NCBI GenBank assembly: GCA_047635375.1
Contig: JBLIKP010000072.1
Coordinates: forward strand, 1 to 12,312
DNA: 12,312 nt
Direction of reading: 5' to 3'
Origin: JBLIKP01 sp047635375
GTDB lineage: Bacteria > Bacteroidota > Bacteroidia > Sphingobacteriales > Sphingobacteriaceae
Below are positions 6,677-12,312 of the stretch, piece by piece. Both the position numbers and the translations under genes were made by a program. The number at the start of each line of letters is the position of its first letter. Within the stretch, counting starts at the first letter, position 1. The notes beneath the pieces were generated by a model. That model made no database searches. It was not told the origin of the DNA and saw nothing but the letters and a program-made list of their open reading frames with translations.

Positions 6677-8065
6677 ATGCAAAATTACGCTGAGTTTCTA
6701 GATCAAAGTGTCAACTTTCCACAGGAAGAATTTAAATCCGATGAAAGCCGATTGTTTTTTCATAATATAGACTTAATGGATGTTATCGAAAAACACGGCA
6801 CTCCACTAAGGTTCACTTACTTACCCATTATTAGTAAGAAGATTCAGCAAGCCAAGCTTTACTTTCAAACGGCGCTTCTAAAAAACGATTACCAGGGTAA
6901 ATATTATTACTGCTACTGTACCAAAAGCTCTCACTTCAAGCATGTGATGGATGAGGCACTAAAAAACAATATTCACCTTGAAACTTCATCGGCATATGAC
7001 ATGCCAATTATTGAGTCTCTGGAGAAAACCGGTCAACTTACTAAGGATATGTTTATCGTGTGCAATGGCTATAAACGTGAACTTTATAAGGACAAAATCA
7101 TTGAGGCCCTAAAAAAGGGTTACCATAATTTAATTCCCGTGTTAGATAACATGGAAGAATTCAATTATTACAAAGAGCACAACACCACTCCATGCGATTT
7201 AGGGATTAGAATTGCCAGTGAAGAACAACCTGGGTTTGATTTCTACACTAGCCGCCTGGGTATTCGTGCCGAAGACGCTGTGGAATTCTACCTGCGTGAA
7301 ATCAAACCTCACAAACAATACAGGCTAAAGCTTTTCCACTTTTTTATAAACGACGGAATAAGCGACTCCCCTTATTATTGGAGTGAACTGGAAAAACACA
7401 TTCAGCTTTTCTGCAAACTCAAAAAGGTGAATCCGCATTTATCAATGCTTGACATTGGTGGTGGATTCCCATTCAAGAATTCACTAAGCTTCGATTACGA
7501 TTACGAATACATGGCGCAAGAGATTGTAGCTCGTATCAAGGCTATTTGTGCCGAAAACAATGTGGAAGAACCTGATATTGTTACTGAATTCGGGAAATAT
7601 ACCGTTGCCGAAAGCCAAGGAACACTTTTCAGCGTTTTAGGCAAAAAACAACAAAACGACCGTGAAAAATGGTTCATGTTAGACGGTAGTTTCATCACCA
7701 CCCTTCCTGATGTTTGGGCGATAAATCAGCGTTATATCCTATTACCCATTAACAACTGGGACGCTCCTTACACCAATGTGAATTTGGGTGGAATTACCTG
7801 CGACGGACAAGATTACTACAATCAAGAAGCGCACGTAAACACACTTTTCCTACCCGACAGTGAAAAACAACAATACATTGGATTTTTCCATACCGGGGCA
7901 TACCAAGAAGTATTAAGCGGTGCCGGTGGAATTCACCACTGCCTTATCCCTACTCCAAAACATATTCTTATTCAAAAGGATAAGAATGGAAAACTGGAAC
8001 ACAAGGTCTTCGCTGAAGAGCAGGATCCTGATGAAGTACTAAAAATTTTAGGTTACAAATTATGA
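6677..8065 (+). CDS. speA: SpeA-type biosynthetic arginine decarboxylase (fold III, PLP-dependent, short Bacteroidota form)
   Basis: Converts L-arginine to agmatine and CO2, the first step of the agmatine route to putrescine and other polyamines. The 462-aa protein has the alanine-racemase-like PLP barrel, with the probable PLP lysine K83 in YCYCTKSSHF. The glycine-rich phosphate-binding stretch SMLDIGGGFPF is at 256-266 and TEFGKYTVAES at 303-313. The C-terminal active-site segment is GGITCDGQDYYN (371-382), and FFHTGAYQEVL follows at 403-413. It lacks the long insertions of E. coli SpeA (about 630-660 aa) and matches the shorter Bacteroidota type. Diaminopimelate or ornithine decarboxylase is less likely because the sequence follows the arginine-type pattern throughout. 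Its TGA stop overlaps the start of the barrel gene, so the two are probably cotranscribed and translationally coupled. Confidence 0.88.
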   Translation: MQNYAEFLDQSVNFPQEEFKSDESRLFFHNIDLMDVIEKHGTPLRFTYLPIISKKIQQAKLYFQTALLKNDYQGKYYYCYCTKSSHFKHVMDEALKNNIHLETSSAYDMPIIESLEKTGQLTKDMFIVCNGYKRELYKDKIIEALKKGYHNLIPVLDNMEEFNYYKEHNTTPCDLGIRIASEEQPGFDFYTSRLGIRAEDAVEFYLREIKPHKQYRLKLFHFFINDGISDSPYYWSELEKHIQLFCKLKKVNPHLSMLDIGGGFPFKNSLSFDYDYEYMAQEIVARIKAICAENNVEEPDIVTEFGKYTVAESQGTLFSVLGKKQQNDREKWFMLDGSFITTLPDVWAINQRYILLPINNWDAPYTNVNLGGITCDGQDYYNQEAHVNTLFLPDSEKQQYIGFFHTGAYQEVLSGAGGIHHCLIPTPKHILIQKDKNGKLEHKVFAEEQDPDEVLKILGYKL

Positions 8066-9726
8066 TGAAACGTTTTGGAGCATTCCTTTGCGGAAGCCTA
8101 TTTCTTATGCTTTCCGCAGAAGCACAAAGCCCCTTCCTCCCTTTAAATCACGAGTCCTACCATGCGATTCAACGGTTGGAGATAATGGAAAACTTCCTGG
8201 ATTCCAATATTTTTTCTTCGGTAAAACCCTACTCTAGGAGGGATGTGGCACATTTTGCCGATAAGTTCAACACCCTTCCACAGGCAATGTCGGCGAGAGA
8301 CCGACTGAACTTGTACTACATGACCATTGACAATGTCAAGTACACGCCAGAACCTACCGAAGATAGAATAGCAGACAAAAACGTTTTTAACCGTTTTTAT
8401 CTTAACAAAACAGACTTTTACAAGGTGGACAAAGGTGGTCTATATGTCAGAATAAACCCTGTTCTTAGGCTTGAAGCTGAATACGAAAAGTCACTTGAAA
8501 AAACAAATCTTCGCTATTCACGAGGTGCCGAAGTTCAAGGAATTTTAGACGATAAGGTTTCATTCTACACCCAATTCACTGAAAATGTAGAGCAATTTCC
8601 TGATTACTTAAATAGGCTACACGATTCAACAGGTCGAATTCCAGGAGTTGCATACAATACAAAAAACTCTGCTGGAGCAATTGACTATTTCGATGCAAGG
8701 GGATACATCAATTTTAGCGTAACCAAGCATATTCATTTAACCTTTGGCCACGACAATAATTTCATTGGAAACGGCTACCGGTCATTGATTCTTTCTGATA
8801 ATGTCGCTGGAAATCTGTTTTTAAAGGTTCAAACCCACTTTGGAAGATTTACTTACACAAATCTTTTCAATCAATTTGTAAACGTTGAGAAAACTCAAAG
8901 CGATGGGGTTAGACCTAAGAAATATCTTTCCCTTCACCACTTGAGCTTCAATGCTGGGAAGAATTTGAATTTCGGAATTTTTGAAGGAGTAATGCAATCA
9001 CGTGACGACAACTCGTTTGATGTAAACTACCTCAACCCAATTATTTTTTATCGCTCATTGGAGCGTTATTTGGGAAGTCCTGACAATGTTATTCTCGGTG
9101 CAGATTTCAAATATAACTTCTTAAAATCTGGACAGATTTACGGGCAATTTGTTTTGGATGAATTTAGAGCACAAGAATTGTTTCCAAATACCAATTGGTG
9201 GGGGAATAAATACGCATGGCAGCTGGGTGGACGCTATATTAACATGTTCGGTATTTACAATCTGGACGCCCAAATTGAATACAACCGCGCTCGTCCGTTT
9301 ATCTACTCCCACGGAAACACAAGCAATGGCTTCCATCATTACGGACAACCAATTGCACATCCCCTTGGGGCTAATTTCACTGAATGGGTGGCTATTTTAG
9401 ACTATCAACCGGCAGTAAAATGGTTCTTCCAATCAAAGGCAATTATTGCCACAAAAGGTGATAATGAAAATGGCCTTAACTATGGAGGAGACCCGTTATT
9501 AAGTAACAGATCACGCGCAAAAGAATACGATAATTTCGTAGGCCAAGGCGAGACACATGATATTTTGTACTTATCACAACGCTTGACTTACCGTTTCCAC
9601 CACGGCATGAACCTCGATTTGAACTGGGGCTATCGTGTAGATGAAACCAAAGCCAACAACACCAAATTAACCGATAATTTCTTCGGGCTTGGATTGAGGA
9701 TTAATATTGAGAATAGGAAGATGTAG
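8062..9726 (+). CDS. RemB/Wzi-like outer-membrane beta-barrel protein
   Basis: A 554-aa exported protein. The signal peptide (MMKRFGAFLCG, hydrophobic core, cleavage near AEA-Q at about 21-22) is followed by a short helical segment (about 28-70, LNHESYHAIQRLEIMENFL then KPYSRRDVAHFADKF). A long series of amphipathic strands rich in Tyr, Phe and Asn then runs to the C-terminus, as in an outer-membrane barrel. The stretch GHDNNFIGNGYRSLILSD (229-246) is typical of Wzi-family capsule-assembly barrels and of Bacteroidota proteins annotated as gliding motility protein RemB. RemB belongs to gliding machinery and Wzi anchors capsule, so its role is surface-related, but the exact function cannot be fixed here. 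The start is ATG 8062 (4-bp ATGA overlap with speA) or ATG 8065 (1-bp overlap). The stop is 3 bp from that of the convergent dodecin gene. Confidence 0.75.
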   Translation: MMKRFGAFLCGSLFLMLSAEAQSPFLPLNHESYHAIQRLEIMENFLDSNIFSSVKPYSRRDVAHFADKFNTLPQAMSARDRLNLYYMTIDNVKYTPEPTEDRIADKNVFNRFYLNKTDFYKVDKGGLYVRINPVLRLEAEYEKSLEKTNLRYSRGAEVQGILDDKVSFYTQFTENVEQFPDYLNRLHDSTGRIPGVAYNTKNSAGAIDYFDARGYINFSVTKHIHLTFGHDNNFIGNGYRSLILSDNVAGNLFLKVQTHFGRFTYTNLFNQFVNVEKTQSDGVRPKKYLSLHHLSFNAGKNLNFGIFEGVMQSRDDNSFDVNYLNPIIFYRSLERYLGSPDNVILGADFKYNFLKSGQIYGQFVLDEFRAQELFPNTNWWGNKYAWQLGGRYINMFGIYNLDAQIEYNRARPFIYSHGNTSNGFHHYGQPIAHPLGANFTEWVAILDYQPAVKWFFQSKAIIATKGDNENGLNYGGDPLLSNRSRAKEYDNFVGQGETHDILYLSQRLTYRFHHGMNLDLNWGYRVDETKANNTKLTDNFFGLGLRINIENRKM

Positions 9727-9729
9727 TTT

Positions 9730-9936
9730 TTATCCCAACGTAAATCCAACTTTAATGGTCACCTGCCAATGGGCAATATCTCCATCTTCAATATGTCCGC
9801 GCGTTTCTATTACCTCAAACCAGCGCATGTTTTTAATTGTTTTGCTGGCCTTTTTTATAGCAGTTTGAACGGCATCTTCAATTCCTTTTGAAGAGGATCC
9901 TGTTAATTCGATTTTTTTGTATACGTGCTCTGACAT
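9730..9936 (-). CDS. Dodecin, flavin-binding storage/buffering protein
   Basis: Dodecins are about 70-aa proteins that form hollow dodecamers and bind flavins (riboflavin, lumichrome, FMN or FAD depending on species), buffering free flavin. The 68 residues match the family end to end: HVYKKIELTGSSSKGIEDAV at the start, RWFEVIETRGHIEDG in the middle (W39 for isoalloxazine stacking, R46), and AHWQVTIKVGF at the end (Q58 contacts the flavin). Length and start are as expected. The gene converges on the barrel gene with a 3-bp gap, leaving no room for a separate terminator. No strong -7 box is seen upstream; the nearest is TATATTTT at about 9980-9987. Confidence 0.96.
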   Translation of the reverse strand: MSEHVYKKIELTGSSSKGIEDAVQTAIKKASKTIKNMRWFEVIETRGHIEDGDIAHWQVTIKVGFTLG

Positions 9937-10513
9937 GATTTAAATTTTTGTTTAGTTTTCAATATACCGTTTTTAAGGAAAATATAAAGCGTTGAGGTTT
10001 TTTCTTTGGATTGAATTTATTGGTGGTTTGTTTTTGAAAAGGAGATTTCTCTTCCAAAGATGTTTTTTTACTTTTGGCTTGAACCAAAATAAACAAAAGA
10101 CCTGAGGTGAGGTCACTCGAACCATCAAGTCTTATTACAAAATTTTCATTTGGCAACAACTGATTTTCTGCCCAGTGCCCTAAGGGCAATACGTTTTCTG
10201 AATTAAACAAGTTTATCTGCGCCATTTGGCTAGGATTCCCTAACTCCACTCTTCTTTATCGCGGGCATATTCGCAAACCCAGCGCGCAAAATTATTTGGC
10301 CAAATTTCAATTTTATAATAGGCCGATTTCCAATAGAGGGAATTCGTTTTAAATCAAATTAACATACTAATAGTTCATAGTCAATATCCCTTCGCTTTCA
10401 ACCAAGCCCTTTTAAAAGCAATTGCTTTCAAACCCACTACTCGCTTTTCGCTAATATCTACTAACCATTAAATTCTCGTTCTGTCACCAATACTCTCTCC
10501 TCACTAATAGTTC
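9937..10513. other. Stretch without a convincing intact gene
   Basis: This 577-bp stretch lies between the dodecin start and the terminator of the GEVED gene. A minus-strand frame is open from GTG 10249 (or ATG 10225) to 9959, giving 96 or 88 residues. It is rich in Lys, Gln, Ser and Phe, with the phrase IRLDGSSDLTSGLLFILVQ, but shows no known domain, a doubtful start and biased composition, so I do not call it a gene. Just upstream, a 37-codon stretch at 10243-10353 looks more protein-like. The rest (about 10360-10513) is AT-rich with many stops. It may be a graveyard of decayed coding DNA or an interspersed repeat, and would also have to contain the dodecin promoter. Confidence 0.5.
10240..10365 (-). 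pseudogene. Possible remnant of a small unrecognised gene, interrupted by TGA
   Basis: On the minus strand, ATG at 10365 is followed by TTA, ATT and an in-frame TGA (10354-10356). After that come 37 sense codons to a TAG at 10240-10242. Their translation includes NSLYWKSAYYKIEIW and ARWVCEYARDKEEWS, with a Trp, Tyr, Glu and Lys mix that looks like real protein rather than random AT-rich DNA. I do not recognise a family. It could be a decayed gene end or chance. Confidence 0.2.
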
Positions 10514-10546
10514 AAAAAAAAGGCTCCACCCAAATTGGATGAAGCC
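10514..10546 (-). terminator. Intrinsic terminator of the GEVED/T9SS gene
   Basis: On the minus strand GGCTTCATCCA and TGGGTGGAGCC form an 11-bp stem (a few G-T pairs) around a 3-base loop at 10522-10546. Eight T residues follow directly (10514-10521). It starts 25 bp past the stop codon of the GEVED gene and has the form of a strong Rho-independent terminator. Confidence 0.88.
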
Positions 10547-10571
10547 CTTTCACTTTTATTAGAATCGAGTA

Positions 10572-12312
10572 TTAATTCACATTCAATTTTAACACTGTTT
10601 TGCTTTCGTTTTGGTTTACCACTACTTGGTAAATACCCGGTGTTAAGTCACCAACGAATAAGTTTTGAGTAAAATTACCCGTTGCGAAGTCGCCGCGTTC
10701 GATGAACTTTACGGTTCTTCCTGTTACGTCAACCACCTGGATGGTTACCGTAGAAAGTTCCTCTAATTCAATAGACACGTAAACTTCAGTACTCGCTGGG
10801 TTGGGGTATAAGCTTGCATTGATGGTTTTCCCTGAAGCAACTCCAAAAGAACCTGCCATAATGTTCACGGTGTAATCTTCAACCTCACCGTAAGAGAAGT
10901 TCTCGCACGATGTAGAGGCCGCATTGTATTTCATTTGCACACGCATACGGGTTGTTCCTAAAGCTGCGAAGCTTGAAACCGTAAACGAACCGTTAACCGT
11001 TCCACTTGAGGTTCCACCAGCATCGAAGGCTAACTCACCTGCATCGGTGAAGTCACCGTCTTTGTTGTAGTCAACCCAGATCTTCCAGTATTCTGGGTAG
11101 CTGTTCGCTCCTAAAATACCGTTTGAAAATCCTGGCGTCAAGGTCACCGTCTGGCTAGATCCTGCCACCATATTCACCGTAGTGCTTGTGTAATCGGCGT
11201 AGCCACCGTTGTTACCGCTGGTCTTACTTAACGACCCAATTACCACCTTGTTAATCCACTCGTCGGTGCTGTTGCCACCTGATGATGCGCAGTAGTTCAC
11301 TGGTGTTACAGGCTCATCATCCGTGGTAAAGGTTGCGCTTGCGCTGAAAGCTGAAGTATTTCCGCTTCCACAATCGCTTTGCACTTGAAATTCATAGCTG
11401 CTTGTCGCAGAAAGGCCACTTACGCTTAGGCTTGTCGCCGATGCTGAAGCATTTGCCCACAAACCACCTGATACTCTGTAGCGCACATTGTAGCTGCTTG
11501 CACTTGCTGCAGCAGACCAGTTTAATGTTGCTGAGTTATAAGTTACCGAAGTAGCGTTTAATCCGCCTGGAGCGTTACACACCACAGGGGCAGAAGTTGT
11601 AAACGCAGCGGTGCTACTGAAACCACTTTCGTTGGCATTTCCGCAATCAGACTTTACACTGTACTCATAAGTTGTAGTAGCCGACAATCCGCTTAAGCTT
11701 TGGCTTGTACCACCTACATTAACTGTAGTATAGCTTCCGCCTTGAGCGCGATAACGTAACACATAGCTATTTGCACTAGTTGCCGCATTCCAACTTACAG
11801 AAGCCGAAGTTTGCGAAACATTGCTGCTTGATAATCCGCTTGGCGCATTACACACCACTGGCCCGGTCGCCTTAATTTCTACCGTATAGTCTTCAACTTC
11901 TCCATATCCAAATGCCTCACACGACGTTGGCGCCGCGTTATACTTCATTTGCACCCGCATTCGGGTAGTCACCGCAGAAACATTAGTTGGGATAGTAAAC
12001 GATCCGCTAACAGCCGCTGTACTCGTCCCTCCTGCATCGAAAACCATTTCACCTGCATCAGTAAAGTCCCCATCTTTGTTGTAATCAATCCAAATTCTCC
12101 AATATTCAGGATAAGAGCTTGCCCCAAACAATCCGCCAGAAGTAAATCCTGGGGTAAGGGTAAAGTTATACGTGCCACCAATGTCCATCACTGCAGTCAT
12201 TGAGGTGTAGTCATTGTAACCACTGTTATTTCCTGAAGTGTTATTTATTGAGCCAATAACTACTTTGTTAATCCACTCGTCTGAAGTTGAATTTCCTTGC
12301 GAAGCGCAATAG
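10572..12312 (-). CDS. Secreted GEVED/FN3 protein with T9SS type A sorting domain (N-terminus beyond window)
   Basis: The frame is open from the right edge to TAA at 10572-10574, with 579 residues visible. The first in-window ATG (12200) is internal, because the residues before it, from YCASQGNSTSDEW on, continue a GEVED domain. Domain order is GEVED (about 12311-11877), FN3 (about 11852-11592), FN3 (about 11582-11322), GEVED (about 11297-10860) and a C-terminal Por secretion/T9SS type A domain (about 10817-10575). The last opens with NASLYPNPAS and ends near LKLNVN. Each GEVED domain has the acidic loop DYNKDGDFTDAGE, a likely Ca2+ site, and ends in GEVEDYTV. Each FN3 domain has a CNAP...SDCG cysteine pair that could form a disulphide. 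The protein should be exported through the type IX system and attached to or released from the surface. Any catalytic domain, such as a protease, would lie in the missing N-terminal part. A terminator follows the stop. Confidence 0.9.
   Translation of the reverse strand, partial: YCASQGNSTSDEWINKVVIGSINNTSGNNSGYNDYTSMTAVMDIGGTYNFTLTPGFTSGGLFGASSYPEYWRIWIDYNKDGDFTDAGEMVFDAGGTSTAAVSGSFTIPTNVSAVTTRMRVQMKYNAAPTSCEAFGYGEVEDYTVEIKATGPVVCNAPSGLSSSNVSQTSASVSWNAATSANSYVLRYRAQGGSYTTVNVGGTSQSLSGLSATTTYEYSVKSDCGNANESGFSSTAAFTTSAPVVCNAPGGLNATSVTYNSATLNWSAAASASSYNVRYRVSGGLWANASASATSLSVSGLSATSSYEFQVQSDCGSGNTSAFSASATFTTDDEPVTPVNYCASSGGNSTDEWINKVVIGSLSKTSGNNGGYADYTSTTVNMVAGSSQTVTLTPGFSNGILGANSYPEYWKIWVDYNKDGDFTDAGELAFDAGGTSSGTVNGSFTVSSFAALGTTRMRVQMKYNAASTSCENFSYGEVEDYTVNIMAGSFGVASGKTINASLYPNPASTEVYVSIELEELSTVTIQVVDVTGRTVKFIERGDFATGNFTQNLFVGDLTPGIYQVVVNQNESKTVLKLNVN
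10860..11297 (-). repeat. GEVED domain repeat, second copy
   Basis: This segment encodes a domain nearly colinear with the one at about 11877-12311. Shared blocks include DEWINKVVIGS, LTPGF, DYNKDGDFTDAGE, TTRMRVQMKYNAA and GEVEDYTV. The DNA differs mostly at third codon positions, and this copy uses more G and C there, so the duplication is old and the protein has been kept under selection. Confidence 0.8.
11877..12312 (-). repeat. GEVED domain repeat, first visible copy (may be cut by window edge)
   Basis: This is the partner of the repeat at about 10860-11297, separated from it by two FN3 domains. The visible part begins at YCASQGN, which matches YCASSGGN at the start of the other copy, so the domain is probably complete or nearly so. 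Confidence 0.8.

Noticed and set aside
9959..10249. 96-codon minus-strand open frame as a real small gene
   Set aside because: It has a GTG or late ATG start, skewed Lys/Gln/Ser/Phe composition and no domain or sensible promoter. I keep it only as a possible remnant.
10360..10480. Short peptide-like minus-strand stretch (WLVDISEKRVVGLKAIAFK) upstream of the possible remnant
   Set aside because: It is bounded by stops on both sides, is in a different frame from the remnant, and sits in simple AT-rich sequence. I see no basis to call it coding.
12198..12200. ATG at 12198-12200 as the start of the GEVED gene
   Set aside because: The frame stays open to the window edge, and the 37 upstream residues match the beginning of the other GEVED copy, so this Met is internal.
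10572..12312. Tandem repeats as CRISPR or a variable-number repeat array
   Set aside because: The repeats are whole protein domains (GEVED and FN3) with diverged DNA, not short identical units with spacers.

Overview
The window looks like chromosomal DNA from a member of the Bacteroidota, probably a marine or freshwater Flavobacteriales-type bacterium. The grounds are AT-rich sequence, start codons placed directly after TAnnTTTG-like -7 boxes, a secreted GEVED/FN3 protein with a type IX secretion (T9SS) C-terminal sorting domain, a RemB/Wzi-like outer-membrane barrel, and the short Bacteroidota form of arginine decarboxylase. I see no rRNA, tRNA, CRISPR array, insertion sequence or phage gene.

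Layout. At 1-951 there is prmC (minus strand, C-terminal end cut by the left edge). It is divergent from ribD (952-1998, plus), and only 36 bp separate the two start codons, with a -7-like element for each, so both messages may be leaderless or nearly so. From 1988 to 6466 a minus-strand run is transcribed in the order arginase-family ureohydrolase, argS (15 bp later), then a secreted FG-GAP/UnbV repeat protein (30 bp later) whose 3' end overlaps that of ribD by 11 bp. A 210-bp divergent promoter region (6467-6676) with dyad symmetries separates this run from a plus-strand pair: a speA-type arginine decarboxylase overlapping the start of a RemB/Wzi-like outer-membrane barrel (6677-9726). A dodecin gene (minus, 9730-9936) converges on the barrel gene with a 3-bp gap. 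The stretch 9937-10571 has no convincing intact gene; it holds short open stretches that may be decayed coding DNA and a strong intrinsic terminator. The right end (10575-12312) is the C-terminal half of a large minus-strand secreted protein, GEVED-FN3-FN3-GEVED-T9SS sorting domain, whose start lies beyond the window.

How the genes fit together. The most coherent theme is L-arginine: three adjacent enzymes consume it for different ends, namely urea plus ornithine (arginase family), Arg-tRNA (ArgS) and agmatine (SpeA). prmC (release-factor methylation) with ribD (riboflavin synthesis) is a housekeeping pair, and dodecin binds flavins, the products of the RibD pathway, though it sits far from ribD. 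The FG-GAP protein, the barrel and the GEVED protein act at or outside the outer membrane. I found no clear evidence of a new defence, mobile or biosynthetic system. The more unusual points are the altered substrate loop of the arginase homologue, an insertion in PrmC, the leaderless divergent promoter pair, and the coupling of speA to a surface barrel.
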